Source: Mucilaginibacter polytrichastri
GTDB taxonomy: Bacteria > Bacteroidota > Bacteroidia > Sphingobacteriales > Sphingobacteriaceae
Direction of reading: 5' to 3'
NCBI RefSeq assembly: GCF_001911425.1
Contig: NZ_MPPL01000001.1
Coordinates: 4,715,314-4,779,313, forward strand
Length of the DNA: 64,000 bases
The notes beneath the pieces were generated by a model, which saw only the letters and a list, made by a program, of their open reading frames with translations, ran no database searches and had not been told where the DNA came from. Position numbers and translations under genes: made by a program. Shown piece after piece: positions 18,339 to 27,405 of this stretch. Numbering within the stretch: the first letter of the stretch is position 1; the number at the start of each line of letters is the position of its first letter.

Positions 18339-18537
18339 GCCGCGTCCTTTATTAATTCGACAATGCCGGCGCCCTTTCATCCTACCTATTGACAACCTCT
18401 AACAACTTCTTCGCTTCGATCAACAATATTCTGAACGGTTCACCTCATCTGTCGCCCTTAAACCTCATATTTTGAAACGTCAATTTGCCAATATTTGACT
18501 GATGGCACAAAGGTGTTATTAGACAGTGCGAATAATA

Positions 18538-18828
18538 ATGGATAACTATTTATTATCAAAGTTTGTAACTTTAGGAATGGTTGAAGACGTCCCATTTTTT
18601 GAAATAAAATATGAAGGCAAGGCTGTTCGTGTCAGCGAGCATAATATCGCCGAGCAGAGGGTCTTCCATGTCGATCTTCCCTTGCACGGCAAGGCACTGA
18701 TCTTAACAGTGACTGAAGGGCCGAAAGGCCGGTTTTGGACATCGCTGCCCGAAGGCCGGCAGGTAGAGGCGGAAAAGGTTGGCCCTTTAATTGCACGGTA
18801 TTTTAAGAACAAGAAAAATAAAACTTAA
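18538..18828 (+). CDS. small hypothetical protein upstream of SRAP gene
   Basis: The 96-aa protein starts at ATG 18538; a GTG at 18526 would add four residues. It is not recognised as a family. It is beta-rich and ends in a Lys-rich tail (KNKKNKT). The stop lies 4 nt before the SRAP start, so the two genes are very likely co-transcribed and perhaps translationally coupled. That suggests a role linked to DNA repair or to the SRAP protein, by context only. Confidence 0.65.
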   Translation: MDNYLLSKFVTLGMVEDVPFFEIKYEGKAVRVSEHNIAEQRVFHVDLPLHGKALILTVTEGPKGRFWTSLPEGRQVEAEKVGPLIARYFKNKKNKT

Positions 18829-18832
18829 GCGT

Positions 18833-19744
18833 ATGTGTTACTACAACGGGCAGAAAGTTACCAGGGCTGAATTCATCAAATTGAAGTCGCTCGCAAAAGC
18901 GGTGAGCCGCTATAATTTCTTAAATGTTGGCGTGCATAACGGTTTTAATTATGCGCCGTGTGCGATATTGGTGCAAACCGAGGATGGTAAAGATTTCGAG
19001 ATAGAGCAGGCCGAGTGGGGTTATGTGCCTGGCTTTATAAAAACGCGGGCGGAAGCCAATATTTTCCGGGCAAAGTACACCACGCTTAACTTTAAGTCGG
19101 AGAATATGTTCGTCAAAGAGGATGGTAAACGTTCAATGTGGGCCGATGCAGCTAAGAACCGTCGTTGCCTAGTACTCTCAACGGGTATCGTAGAATCACG
19201 GCATGTTCCCAAAATTGGCAAAAAGGGACAGGAACTCAAAGAAACGATCAAATATCCTTATAACGTACAGGTAAAAGGACAGGAGTATTTTTTTATGCCG
19301 GGCTTGTACAATGAGTGGCTTGACCCGGAAACTACTGAGTTTGTAAATACTGTTGCCATTGGGATTACTAAGGCCAATGAGCTCATGAAGCAGATTCACA
19401 ATACTAAACTGCGCATGCCGACGATCTTAACGGAGGACCTAGCCTGGGAATGGTTGATGGAAAAACCTAATGAAGAAAGGCTGCAGCAGATCGCGCGCAC
19501 TCAGATTCCATCCCGCTTACTGGATTATTGTACGATCGACCCGGATTATCGTAAAACCATGGAGGCGACACCGCGGGATTTTTCGGAACTCGCCGCATTG
19601 GATACCACTTACCTCTATCGAGAAGAGTTGGAATTCGACCATTGGCCGGCAGCGTCATTTGAACCTGAACCACCGGCGGATGAAGCGGTTATAAGCGAAC
19701 AAAAGGTGTTGTCTGGACGTCCGGGAAATTTAACACTGTTTTAA
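18833..19744 (+). CDS. SRAP (SOS response-associated peptidase, YedK/HMCES) family protein
   Basis: The start at 18833 is fixed by the family: the initiator Met must be followed by the catalytic Cys (MCYYNGQ). The 303-aa protein carries the SRAP core, with Asn and His in the strands around 30-45, TTLNFKSE, the acidic active-site region (STGIVESRH), and the later HNTKLRMPTIL segment with the conserved His. SRAP proteins form a covalent thiazolidine link to abasic sites in single-stranded DNA. It converges on dnaE2 with only 6 nt between the stops. SRAP genes are commonly linked with translesion polymerases. Confidence 0.92.
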   Translation: MCYYNGQKVTRAEFIKLKSLAKAVSRYNFLNVGVHNGFNYAPCAILVQTEDGKDFEIEQAEWGYVPGFIKTRAEANIFRAKYTTLNFKSENMFVKEDGKRSMWADAAKNRRCLVLSTGIVESRHVPKIGKKGQELKETIKYPYNVQVKGQEYFFMPGLYNEWLDPETTEFVNTVAIGITKANELMKQIHNTKLRMPTILTEDLAWEWLMEKPNEERLQQIARTQIPSRLLDYCTIDPDYRKTMEATPRDFSELAALDTTYLYREELEFDHWPAASFEPEPPADEAVISEQKVLSGRPGNLTLF

Positions 19745-19750
19745 TTAATA

Positions 19751-22700
19751 TTATTTAAAATTCCGGCTTTTCGGAAAGGGCTTCTTTAGGTCTTCTGCAC
19801 TTATCGCGTTATCAAAATAAGCATCGGCATAAGGATCGACCTTTTTAGCTGCGGTGGAATTTTTAAGCTGGCGGGCCTCCGCAGCCTTGTCATCGGTTAA
19901 CTGCCCGAGCAGCCGCGAGTAGTCATAACACTTTGTTACGATCAAATGCGTGCTACCGCCTTCCTGTTGTACACGGCCTTCGACGCAAAGGACGTCAGAA
20001 TATAGGATCTCCTTTGTAAATTTTTTAAAATTCTGCTTAAATACAACCAGGTTGCAGGTGTCTTCCTCATCCTCCAAAGTGATAAAGCATACGCCTTTAG
20101 CCGTGCCCGGGCGCTGGCAGAAAAGCATGATCCCTGCCAGCCGGACATACTGCCCGTTAGCAGCTTGCTTCACTTGTTTAGTGTTCAGCGCGCGCAGTTT
20201 TTGTAATTGCGGCCGGAGGAAACTGAGCGGGTGCGCCTTGATTGATAGTCCTGTCGTGGCATAGTCCTGCAATACATGCTCAGACAACTGCATCAAGGGC
20301 AATTGCAATTGCGGCTCATAGGCGCTGTTGGATGCCTGCCCGGCAAATAAGCCGATGGGCCGGTCTTTCAGAGCCTCGGCTTCCCAAAGTGCCTGCCTGC
20401 GGTCCAGCCCGATGGAACGAAAAGCATCGGCTTTAGCCAGCAGGACAATTCCTGCCTGTGACACACCGGCTTCCGCCAGCTGCTCCATGCGGGTAAAGGC
20501 TTGCGTCCGGGCCGCTGTCAGAAAATGGCTGTCTTCTTCCCTTAAGCCCTTAACCTGCCGGAAGCCAAGGCGTAGCGCGCAGAATTTGCCTTTGGTTTCT
20601 TTCAAGGTATAATCCCATTCGGAATGGTTGATGTCAATGTTACGTAGCGAAACGCCGTGCTTGTAAGCATCGCTCACCAGCTGCGCGGGCTGATAAAAAC
20701 CCATTGGCTGGCTGTTGAGGATCGCAGCGGCGAATACATCAGGGTAATAGCATTTGATCCAGCAGGAAACATAGACCAGGTGGGCAAAACTAATGGCATG
20801 GCTTTCCGGGAAACCGTAGCTGCCAAAACCCTCCAGCTGCTTAAAGATCCTTTCAGCAAATTCGCGACTATAGCCGCGGGCGATCATGCCGCCGATCAGT
20901 TTGTGCTCAAACTTGGTCACCAGGCCGTTAAACTTAAAAGTAGCCATGCTTCGGCGCAACAGGTCGGCTTCAGTCGGGGTAAAGCCCGCCGCCACGATGG
21001 CCAGTTCCATCGCCTGTTCCTGAAAAAGCGGGATGCCCAGCGTACGTTCCAGTATCGCTTTGATCTCGTCCGATTCGTAGGTGACCGGCTCCAGGCCCTG
21101 TCGCCTACGAATATAGGGATGCACCATGTCGCCCTGTATCGGGCCGGGGCGGACGAGCGCTACCTGGATAGCCAGGTCGTAAAAGTTTTTAGGCCTTAGC
21201 TGAGGTGCCATGACCATCTGCGCGCGGCTTTCCACCTGGAAGGTTCCGGCGGTATCAGCGGCGGTCACCATCTCAAAAACTTTCGGGTCATCCTGCGGGA
21301 TATTGGCCAGCGTCAGGTCAAGCCCGTGATGTTTTTTCGCCAGATCAAATGCCTTTCGGATTGCGGTCAGCATACCCAGCGAAAGAAGGTCCACCTTCAT
21401 GAAACCCAGCGCATCTATATCGTCCTTGTTCCACTCGATATTGGTTCGGTTGATCATGCGCGCATGGAAGACCGGGCACAGGTCGCTCAATTTTCCCTGT
21501 GTAATGACAAACCCGCCGGTATGTTGACCGAGCTGGCGCGGGAAACCGATGAGCTGACCCGTCAGCTGGATTACTTTCCGTAAGTGCCGTTCTTTCGGGT
21601 TCAGTCCGAGCTTAATGATCGTCTCTTCATCGATATGCTCATCCGCCAGTTCCCCGAATGCTTTGGATAATTTTTTAACCGTATCTACCTGCAATCCCAT
21701 TGCACGGCCTACATCCTGGATCGCGCCCTTGCTTTGCAATACGGTTACGGTCGGCAGGATGGCCGCACGGTCACGGCCAAAACGTCTGAATACGTATTGC
21801 ATGACTTCTTCCCGGCGCTCGTGCTCGAAGTCCACATCGATATCCGGTGGCTCTGGCCGGTCATCAGACATAAAGCGCGAGAACAGCAGCCGGTACTTCA
21901 TCGGGTTTACTGGCGTGATGCCCAGGCAATAGCACATCGCCGAATTCGCCGCCGAGCCACGGCCCTGGCACAGGATTTTTTGAGAACGTGCCCAGGCGAC
22001 GTAATCGTGTACGGTTAGAAAATATTTGGCATGACCGCGGCGCTTCACAAAATCCAGCTCGAACCTCAGCTGCTTTTCCAATTTAGGTGCCAGTGTTTCG
22101 CCAAAGAATTCGTGTGCGCCTTTAAAAGTGACCTCGGCGAGGTAATCATCGGCGGTCATCCCTTCAGGCACCAACTCATCAGGATATTCGTATTGTAAAC
22201 TCTTTAAATCGAAGTTGCAAGCGTCCGTTATCTTTTGAGTGTTGACTATAGCATCAGGATAGGCATGGAACAAGCGTTCCATCTCTTTTGCTTCTTTTAG
22301 GTAACGCTCCGCGTTCTGGTGCAGCAGATAACCGGCATTAAATATGGTACGTTTCGCCCGTACACAGGTTAGCACGTCTTGCAGCTCACGACGCGACGGA
22401 TCATGATAATGCACATTATTAGTCGCGACCAGTGGGACATCCAACTCGGACAGCAGGAACAGCCGTTTCGCATCGCCGTCAGCAAACGTCCGGCTGGCAG
22501 CGAGGTATAAGTTCTTTAGATTTTGCCGGTATTCGGCTGCCTCGTTTTTGAACTTTTTGGGCAGCTCGAATTCGGCGGTAATGCTTTGCGGCGGAATGAT
22601 CACAAAGATGCTGCCTTCACTGTACTTGTAAACGTCGGCCTTATAGAGAAAACATTTTTCTTTTTCAGCCCGCAGGTTCCCTATAGTAAGTAATCCCGAA

Positions 22701-22963
22701 AGTCGTGAGTAAGCCGCCTGGTCGGTCGGATAAGCCAGCAGGCTGGGGCCGTCCAGCAGGTCAAGCTGTACAGCCGGGATAAATTTGATGCCGCGGTCTT
22801 TAGCCACCACGTAGGCGCGGACAACACCCGCAAAAGTATTCCGGTCGGTGAGGGCTATAGCCGTGTAACCCAGGTCAGCCGCCGTATCGACGAGTTCCTC
22901 CGGATGGCTGCCGCCGAGCCGGAAGCTGAAATTGCTCGTGACCTGCAGCTCCGCGTAACTCAT
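19751..22963 (-). CDS. dnaE2: error-prone DNA polymerase III alpha subunit DnaE2 (ImuC)
   Basis: The 1070-aa protein has an N-terminal PHP domain (SFRLGGSHPEELVDTA, ALTDRNTFAG). The C-family polymerase palm has GRGSAANSAMCY and PDIDVDFEHERREEV, with the catalytic aspartates in the latter. Fingers, helix-hairpin-helix and a C-terminal OB fold (VRLAGIMLFCQRPGTAKG) follow. The length fits DnaE2/ImuC, shorter than replicative DnaE (about 1160 or more). It is the translesion polymerase of the ImuABC mutasome and causes damage-induced mutation. Its ATG overlaps the imuB stop by 4 nt, giving translational coupling. Confidence 0.95.
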   Translation of the reverse strand: MSYAELQVTSNFSFRLGGSHPEELVDTAADLGYTAIALTDRNTFAGVVRAYVVAKDRGIKFIPAVQLDLLDGPSLLAYPTDQAAYSRLSGLLTIGNLRAEKEKCFLYKADVYKYSEGSIFVIIPPQSITAEFELPKKFKNEAAEYRQNLKNLYLAASRTFADGDAKRLFLLSELDVPLVATNNVHYHDPSRRELQDVLTCVRAKRTIFNAGYLLHQNAERYLKEAKEMERLFHAYPDAIVNTQKITDACNFDLKSLQYEYPDELVPEGMTADDYLAEVTFKGAHEFFGETLAPKLEKQLRFELDFVKRRGHAKYFLTVHDYVAWARSQKILCQGRGSAANSAMCYCLGITPVNPMKYRLLFSRFMSDDRPEPPDIDVDFEHERREEVMQYVFRRFGRDRAAILPTVTVLQSKGAIQDVGRAMGLQVDTVKKLSKAFGELADEHIDEETIIKLGLNPKERHLRKVIQLTGQLIGFPRQLGQHTGGFVITQGKLSDLCPVFHARMINRTNIEWNKDDIDALGFMKVDLLSLGMLTAIRKAFDLAKKHHGLDLTLANIPQDDPKVFEMVTAADTAGTFQVESRAQMVMAPQLRPKNFYDLAIQVALVRPGPIQGDMVHPYIRRRQGLEPVTYESDEIKAILERTLGIPLFQEQAMELAIVAAGFTPTEADLLRRSMATFKFNGLVTKFEHKLIGGMIARGYSREFAERIFKQLEGFGSYGFPESHAISFAHLVYVSCWIKCYYPDVFAAAILNSQPMGFYQPAQLVSDAYKHGVSLRNIDINHSEWDYTLKETKGKFCALRLGFRQVKGLREEDSHFLTAARTQAFTRMEQLAEAGVSQAGIVLLAKADAFRSIGLDRRQALWEAEALKDRPIGLFAGQASNSAYEPQLQLPLMQLSEHVLQDYATTGLSIKAHPLSFLRPQLQKLRALNTKQVKQAANGQYVRLAGIMLFCQRPGTAKGVCFITLEDEEDTCNLVVFKQNFKKFTKEILYSDVLCVEGRVQQEGGSTHLIVTKCYDYSRLLGQLTDDKAAEARQLKNSTAAKKVDPYADAYFDNAISAEDLKKPFPKSRNFK

Positions 22964-24462
22964 GGGAAATAACCGTGAATAAACCAGCGCCGGGTCTGTC
23001 CGGGCAGATCGTTAGGGGTGCCGAACAGCCAGTAGCGCATGCCCTCTTCATCCTCAGCCACATAATAGTCCCGGTACCCCCCGTCCTCGATCCACCATTC
23101 ATGGCTGATCCTTTCCGGCCCGTCGGCGTTCACAATGATATGCCGCTCGTGGCGATAGACAAATTGCCGGGGCGCATAATCGGGTGTCAGTGCCATCGCT
23201 TCGATAGATTCAGGTGGTTCCAGCAACTGTACGGGGCGGATTCTATCCTCGGGCCAATCACTCTCCGGGGTTTGCGTCAAGTCGGTTGTATTACCGGCAG
23301 CACGTTCCGGCCAGTGGTGCTCCTGCGGGAGGTAGCGGTGGATACGATCTTTGCCAACACGGGCGCCTACATTGTCGAGCAACTCGGCCACCTGTTCGCT
23401 GTCCGCCGCCGGTTTGCCGTTCCAAAGTAAGCTTTGCTTATCGCTGGCCGGCTCGGTTTTAGGTGCGTCCAAAATAAACAGCTCGATTCCCAGGCCCGGA
23501 GCGACCTGGTCGAATTGCAAGGCAAACAATTTAAAAATATGGTCGGTGCGCTGGCTCGGATGGTTGGTGCCAATGGTTAACTGTCCTGATTTGCCGTCGA
23601 TGCGGCAATATGTTAATACTGCGCTGCGCAGGCCAAGGCCTTCGCCATAAAGCCGTTTGCACAACGTATCGATCAGCGCGTGTACGGTTGTCTCTATGAT
23701 TTCTCGGGTGCTTATGGGTTCCAGCAAAGCGATCCGGTCACTGTAGGGCACCGGTTCTTTCAGCGGCAGCAGGAATTCCGCTTCCTGACCGAGCGCCTGG
23801 TAAAGCCGCAGTACCATATTGCCGCCAAAGCGTCGTTTCAGTACTGATTTCGGCATGTGAATAAAGCCGCCCACTTGGTAAAAGCCGAGCTGATTGAGTT
23901 TGACGAGCAATTCGAGGCTAAGGCGCAAAGAAGCCGGCGGCAGCGGCATGAGCGCATTACGCTGGCCACCCTGTGGTACGATCAGGCCTGATTCGGCGCA
24001 CCGGGCAACCGCCCAGGCGCATCCGATAGTATCGGCCATGCCCGGACGAATGGTATAACCCAAGCCGCGTAGCCGGCCGACCATATCTTTCAAAAATTCG
24101 GCTTCCCCGCCCTTCAGGTGCGTACAGCCGGTTACATCCAATAGTAAACCGTCCGGCGGATCGACCATTACCAACGGCGTATAGCGCAGGCACCATTCGG
24201 CCAGGCCTTTCAGTAATTTAATGTTCCGGCCGGGTTTCGTTTCAAAAAGCTGGATGCCAGGCGCGATCACTCGGGCATCGGCGGCGGTAATTCCAGATTT
24301 GATCCCGCAAGCTTCAGCAGCTTTGTTTATAGCAGTAACGAGCATCCTGCCGTGATCCGGCTCGGTAAAAGCCATGGGCAACTCCCGGAGCGACTTCAGG
24401 CGGATCGCCTCCCGGTCGGTCAGTAAATATTTGAACCATATGGATACCAAGCGCTTAGGCAT
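22960..24462 (-). CDS. imuB: ImuB, Y-family polymerase-like mutasome subunit
   Basis: The 500-aa product matches ImuB: a DinB/UmuC-like fold (WFKYLLTDREA at the start, DPPDGLLLDVTGCTHL at about 120-135, a little-finger-like part with PLKEPVPYSDRIALLEP), then a C-terminal extension ending in RYWLFGTPNDLPGQTRRW. ImuB proteins lack polymerase activity and act as a hub joining DnaE2, ImuA and the sliding clamp. The gene overlaps dnaE2 by 4 nt and imuA by 8 nt, so the three are one translationally coupled unit. A clamp-binding motif was not located with certainty. Confidence 0.92.
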   Translation of the reverse strand: MPKRLVSIWFKYLLTDREAIRLKSLRELPMAFTEPDHGRMLVTAINKAAEACGIKSGITAADARVIAPGIQLFETKPGRNIKLLKGLAEWCLRYTPLVMVDPPDGLLLDVTGCTHLKGGEAEFLKDMVGRLRGLGYTIRPGMADTIGCAWAVARCAESGLIVPQGGQRNALMPLPPASLRLSLELLVKLNQLGFYQVGGFIHMPKSVLKRRFGGNMVLRLYQALGQEAEFLLPLKEPVPYSDRIALLEPISTREIIETTVHALIDTLCKRLYGEGLGLRSAVLTYCRIDGKSGQLTIGTNHPSQRTDHIFKLFALQFDQVAPGLGIELFILDAPKTEPASDKQSLLWNGKPAADSEQVAELLDNVGARVGKDRIHRYLPQEHHWPERAAGNTTDLTQTPESDWPEDRIRPVQLLEPPESIEAMALTPDYAPRQFVYRHERHIIVNADGPERISHEWWIEDGGYRDYYVAEDEEGMRYWLFGTPNDLPGQTRRWFIHGYFP

Positions 24463-25180
24463 AGCGCTTGGTTTTTTCTTTTTGTGGTGTTTCGATAACT
24501 GGCATAAACTGCTTGTCCTTCCATTCTACATTCCAGCTGCCTGGATTACCATTCTTTACTTTCAGCAGTTCAACTTGCCAGCGCGGATGTCCAACGCCTG
24601 GCATGCCGGGCCTGAGCTGGCTGCGCAGTGGCCTGACCGTCCAGCGCGCTATGCAGGCGGTCGTGTTTAGGTGCTTGACGTCCTTGCGCAGGATAAAGCC
24701 GGTGACCTGGCTTTGCTCAATGGCCAGTTGTAGCCGCCGGGATTCCATAAAGCTGAGCAGCCGCGTTTCGCAGATCACTGCTGCGATGCCATTACACTTC
24801 AGCGCTTCCTCAGTCACCCACAACACATCCTTTTCGCGGGCTACGTCGACAAATATGATCCGGTCGGGATTGACCCCGAAGCGTTTAAGCGCCGGCGGAT
24901 AGATCCGACGGGTATAGCTCACCCATACACATACGCCGCCTTTTTCGAGCAGCGTCTGCATAATACCGGCGATAAAGCCGCCGATAGCCGCCGTAAATTC
25001 CGGGCGTGTGCTGATAAATTCATGCAGGGCACCGGTTGGGAACATTTGGTTCGGGAAGGCGCTTTCAATCGGCCCTAATGCGAAAGCCTGCCGTTCCTCC
25101 GGTGCAATCGGGCGAAAGCCTTCCCACCCGAGGAGGTCCTCCCGAAGCTTAGTAATGATCTCTTTTTTTGTCGCTGTCAT
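24455..25180 (-). CDS. imuA: ImuA, RecA-like mutasome subunit
   Basis: The 241-aa protein is of the ImuA/SulA-RecA-like type: LPTGALHEF-like segment (MFPTGALHEFIS), then a RecA-core strand (GGVCVWVSYTRRIYPPALKRFGV), and IIFVDVAREKDVLWVTEEALKCN cut into strands and helices as in RecA. The Walker A site is degenerate, as usual in ImuA. It modulates SOS signalling or delivers ImuB/DnaE2 to damaged DNA. It is preceded, 12 nt upstream, by a small hypothetical gene in the same operon, and overlaps imuB. Confidence 0.88.
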   Translation of the reverse strand: MTATKKEIITKLREDLLGWEGFRPIAPEERQAFALGPIESAFPNQMFPTGALHEFISTRPEFTAAIGGFIAGIMQTLLEKGGVCVWVSYTRRIYPPALKRFGVNPDRIIFVDVAREKDVLWVTEEALKCNGIAAVICETRLLSFMESRRLQLAIEQSQVTGFILRKDVKHLNTTACIARWTVRPLRSQLRPGMPGVGHPRWQVELLKVKNGNPGSWNVEWKDKQFMPVIETPQKEKTKRYA

Positions 25181-25192
25181 ATCCTTTACATT

Positions 25193-25552
25193 TTAAAGAT
25201 CAAAATTGAATTCCGGGAAGCTCATGCCGGCCTCCCGGTTATACTGGCGAATCGCCGCAGCGATTACATTAAATTCTTTAGTGCTGAAGAGCTCATCGTC
25301 GTCAGTGATAAAGGCCTGCGCCTGTTCGGGATAATGAATGGCCTCGTAATAAGTTTCCAAATCCTGCGGGCTTACCGGTAGTTGCAGATCTTCATATTCC
25401 AAGTTGACATACACAACGGCCCTTCGCTCAGCAGCGGTGATATCATAACGACAATACCCGTCAACGTCCGCAAAGTTTTGCAGCTGCTCTACCGCGATGA
25501 TGAGCGGCTTATTGTCTAATTCGAGTTCAAGAAAAAACGGCACCATACTCAT
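25193..25552 (-). CDS. hypothetical protein, first gene of the imuABC operon
   Basis: The 119-aa acidic product (ATG at 25552; a TTG at 25555 is less likely) has no family that I recognise. It has a beta-rich first half and a helical end (FNVIAAAIRQYNREAG). It ends 12 nt before imuA, so it is the promoter-proximal gene of the mutasome operon. Its start lies 14 nt from the perfect inverted repeat at 25566-25600. A regulatory or accessory role in damage response is inferred from position. Confidence 0.7.
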   Translation of the reverse strand: MSMVPFFLELELDNKPLIIAVEQLQNFADVDGYCRYDITAAERRAVVYVNLEYEDLQLPVSPQDLETYYEAIHYPEQAQAFITDDDELFSTKEFNVIAAAIRQYNREAGMSFPEFNFDL

Positions 25553-25565
25553 CAAATTTGGGACT

Positions 25566-25600
25566 ATAAAGTTATGCTAATATTTTTAGCATAACTTTAT
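25566..25600. promoter_or_regulatory. 15-bp perfect inverted repeat, candidate operator of the imu operon
   Basis: The arms ataaagttatgctaa (25566-25580) and ttagcataactttat (25586-25600) are perfect complements around a 5-nt spacer (tattt). The repeat lies between divergent starts at 25552 (minus) and 25633 (plus), about where a promoter should be. It is not an intrinsic terminator, because both flanking genes lead away from it. It is a good candidate binding site for a dimeric repressor of the damage-response cassette. Confidence 0.65.
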
Positions 25601-25632
25601 CTTTTTTACAATTTTTTATTCACATTTGTTTG

Positions 25633-26013
25633 ATGAAAAATAAGTTGTTCCACGATTTGCCCAAAACGGTGAGAATCAGCACCGGGAAATGGCTGTATAT
25701 CCTGCCAAATAAAGGAGGAGGTTATTTGCTCTATGATCCCATTAATGAAAAAGAAATGGGCCGCATTCTGATGAACGATGCCGATCAATGGATCTACGAT
25801 GGAGAACAACTGCGTGTTTACGAAGCGGAAGAAGTGGCCTGCACGATCACGGGTCATGAAAAAGAAATGGAAGAATTATTAAAAAGCCTGAAGGAAAGTG
25901 ATGAAGCAATTATGTTTTTTTTCTCAGGCAGGTCAAAGCAAGGGCCTGCCCAAAGAAATGTTGGAATACAAGCCAGCGCTTCAGGTGCGGTAACAGGTCA
26001 TATACCGCTTTAA
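25633..26013 (+). CDS. hypothetical protein divergent from imu operon
   Basis: The predicted 126-aa product (ATG 25633) has no recognised family. It is mixed alpha/beta with an acidic helix (HEKEMEELLKSLKESDEA, about 75-92). The last 30 residues (after an FFF run) are of lower quality and overlap a minus-strand ORF, so the true end could be earlier or altered by a frameshift. It shares the operator region at 25566-25600 with the imu operon and may be co-regulated. Confidence 0.5.
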   Translation: MKNKLFHDLPKTVRISTGKWLYILPNKGGGYLLYDPINEKEMGRILMNDADQWIYDGEQLRVYEAEEVACTITGHEKEMEELLKSLKESDEAIMFFFSGRSKQGPAQRNVGIQASASGAVTGHIPL

Positions 26014-26194
26014 GGTGTCGTGTTTCCCGGCGACCCTCAGAATTCCCCCTCAACCAGTTCCCAAGCAAGCATAGCATAAATACGGTCAACGATACCACAA
26101 TCGATATCAGATACTTCAAGGTCGTATCATTATGTAGTAAGTCAGGTGCAAGAAGAGAAGCAAGAGTGTTCACGATGACCGGTTTTGTGTTCAT
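25910..26194 (-). CDS. possible small membrane protein
   Basis: The predicted 94-aa product has one clear membrane segment (LISIVVSLTVFMLCLLGNWL, about 29-48) followed by a basic stretch. It overlaps the 3' end of the plus-strand gene by 104 nt. One of the two C-terminal parts may not be real. No family is recognised. Confidence 0.35.
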   Translation of the reverse strand: MNTKPVIVNTLASLLAPDLLHNDTTLKYLISIVVSLTVFMLCLLGNWLRGNSEGRRETRHLKAVYDLLPHLKRWLVFQHFFGQALALTCLRKKT

Positions 26195-26292
26195 TTAAAT
26201 ACGCGATAAGATCGGACTTTCCACACTTAGACTATCGCCAAGGGATAAATGAAATCAAGCCAACTGACAAAAAGGTTTAACTAACTTAGGGA

Positions 26293-26775
26293 ATGGATTT
26301 CATCATCGGAAAAGTTTACGAGGTGGCCTGTGCGGAACTGCGCTGGGATGACGGACGCATCTACGTTATACCGGTCATTGATCATTATCATGCCGATCCC
26401 CAGTTCGGATTCCCTGATGAACATTACCATATTGATGGCCGTTTTGAAATGGAACCACGTATGCACCATCAATTACGCGTAGCAGATGGCCGAACTTCGG
26501 CCGTAATCGTCAAAGAATGCGGGCTCTATGAATTGATCAGAATTTTTAAAAGACCGGTCAAATGTACTGGTACATCTACCGGGTTACAACTTCCGGAATC
26601 CGGCGAAAATGCAGCGCTTTATCAGCACTGGTATGAAAGCTACGTTGGCAAAATATGTAAAGGTCGTCGCTGCCCGCACTTCGGAGTGGAGATGCTGGAA
26701 ACGGAGGGCAAACTTGTATGTCCCATGCACCATCTGGTTGCTGATCGTCATAGTTTGAGAGTATTACCCTTATAA
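26293..26775 (+). CDS. hypothetical protein with Rieske-type Cys/His spacing
   Basis: The 160-aa product has near its C-terminus the pattern CPH, then thirteen residues, then CPMH (about residues 128-147). C-x-H followed by C-x2-H is the ligand set of Rieske [2Fe-2S] centres. The N-terminal part is His- and Asp-rich (PVIDHYHADPQFGFPDEHYH) and unlike oxygenase subunits or ordinary Rieske ferredoxins. No partner reductase is adjacent. It converges with the DUF1810 gene, with stops overlapping by 6 nt. It could instead bind zinc; the motif alone does not decide. Confidence 0.6.
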   Translation: MDFIIGKVYEVACAELRWDDGRIYVIPVIDHYHADPQFGFPDEHYHIDGRFEMEPRMHHQLRVADGRTSAVIVKECGLYELIRIFKRPVKCTGTSTGLQLPESGENAALYQHWYESYVGKICKGRRCPHFGVEMLETEGKLVCPMHHLVADRHSLRVLPL

Positions 26776-27186
26776 CTGTTGCAAGGTAGCCTTATCCGTT
26801 TCTCCCTGAAAATATTTACCAATGACAGCTGCAAAAACCGGATCTGAGCCGGGAACCTGGGCAAAAAGCGTCATCGATGATCGCAGCTTTAAATCATCGG
26901 GACTGCCCATAACCTGATTAGCATTATTCGATTTAAGTTCCAGCAAGGCACCGGCAATCTCTTTCAGGCGCTTACCCAAAACCGGGTGTTCCAAATAAGC
27001 GACCGCTCCCGGCAAATCACTGATCGCATACCGCTTAGACATCTCACTAAAACCCAAACCGCCAATTTGCGGAAAAATATACCATATCCAGTGGCTGCGT
27101 TCACGCCCGGCCTTAATTTCCGATAAAGCGGTAGCATAGTCCCTTTGCTGGGCATCTAAAAAAAGTTTCAGGTTATCGCTACTCAT
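26770..27186 (-). CDS. DUF1810 family protein
   Basis: The 138-aa product is of the DUF1810 family: SDNLKLFLDAQQRDYATAL, SHWIWYIFPQI, and AYLEHPVLGKRL with a final FGKY-like helix. The start at 27186 is chosen because the family begins at this point and because it overlaps the stop of the upstream small gene by 8 nt. DUF1810 proteins are found with ADP-ribose-related and calpastatin-annotated genes, but the biochemical role is not known to me. It forms a two-gene unit with the YdaT-like gene. Confidence 0.88.
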   Translation of the reverse strand: MSSDNLKLFLDAQQRDYATALSEIKAGRERSHWIWYIFPQIGGLGFSEMSKRYAISDLPGAVAYLEHPVLGKRLKEIAGALLELKSNNANQVMGSPDDLKLRSSMTLFAQVPGSDPVFAAVIGKYFQGETDKATLQQL

Positions 27187-27370
27187 CTTTCGCTTTTTCT
27201 TTTTCGAGATTTGCAAAATGCGCCCGCGCCTGTTTCAGCCCGGTGGCAATGGCTTCGCCTTCGTTACCAGTGGTCTTCAATACTTCGTTGGCGATCTCAG
27301 TCGCTTTGTCCCTAATCTTTTTAGGTTGATTTTTATAAGAGGGTGGGTAATCTCCGTTGTGCCAGGGCAT
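27179..27370 (-). CDS. YdaT/DUF2188-like small basic protein
   Basis: The 63-aa product begins MPWHNGDYPPSYKN and continues with an IRDKATEIANEVL helix and a second helix EAIATGLKQARAHFA. This matches small proteins (YdaT-like) with the motif KNxPxxxRxKAxEIANxxL. It lies directly upstream of, and overlaps, the DUF1810 gene. Function unknown. Confidence 0.75.
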   Translation of the reverse strand: MPWHNGDYPPSYKNQPKKIRDKATEIANEVLKTTGNEGEAIATGLKQARAHFANLEKEKAKDE

Positions 27371-27405
27371 ATCTCTACTTTTTCTTAACCAACAAGGTGG
27401 TAGGC

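Noticed and set aside
20657..21199. 180-aa plus ORF inside dnaE2
   Set aside because: Antisense shadow of a clear polymerase gene, with no domain or start context.
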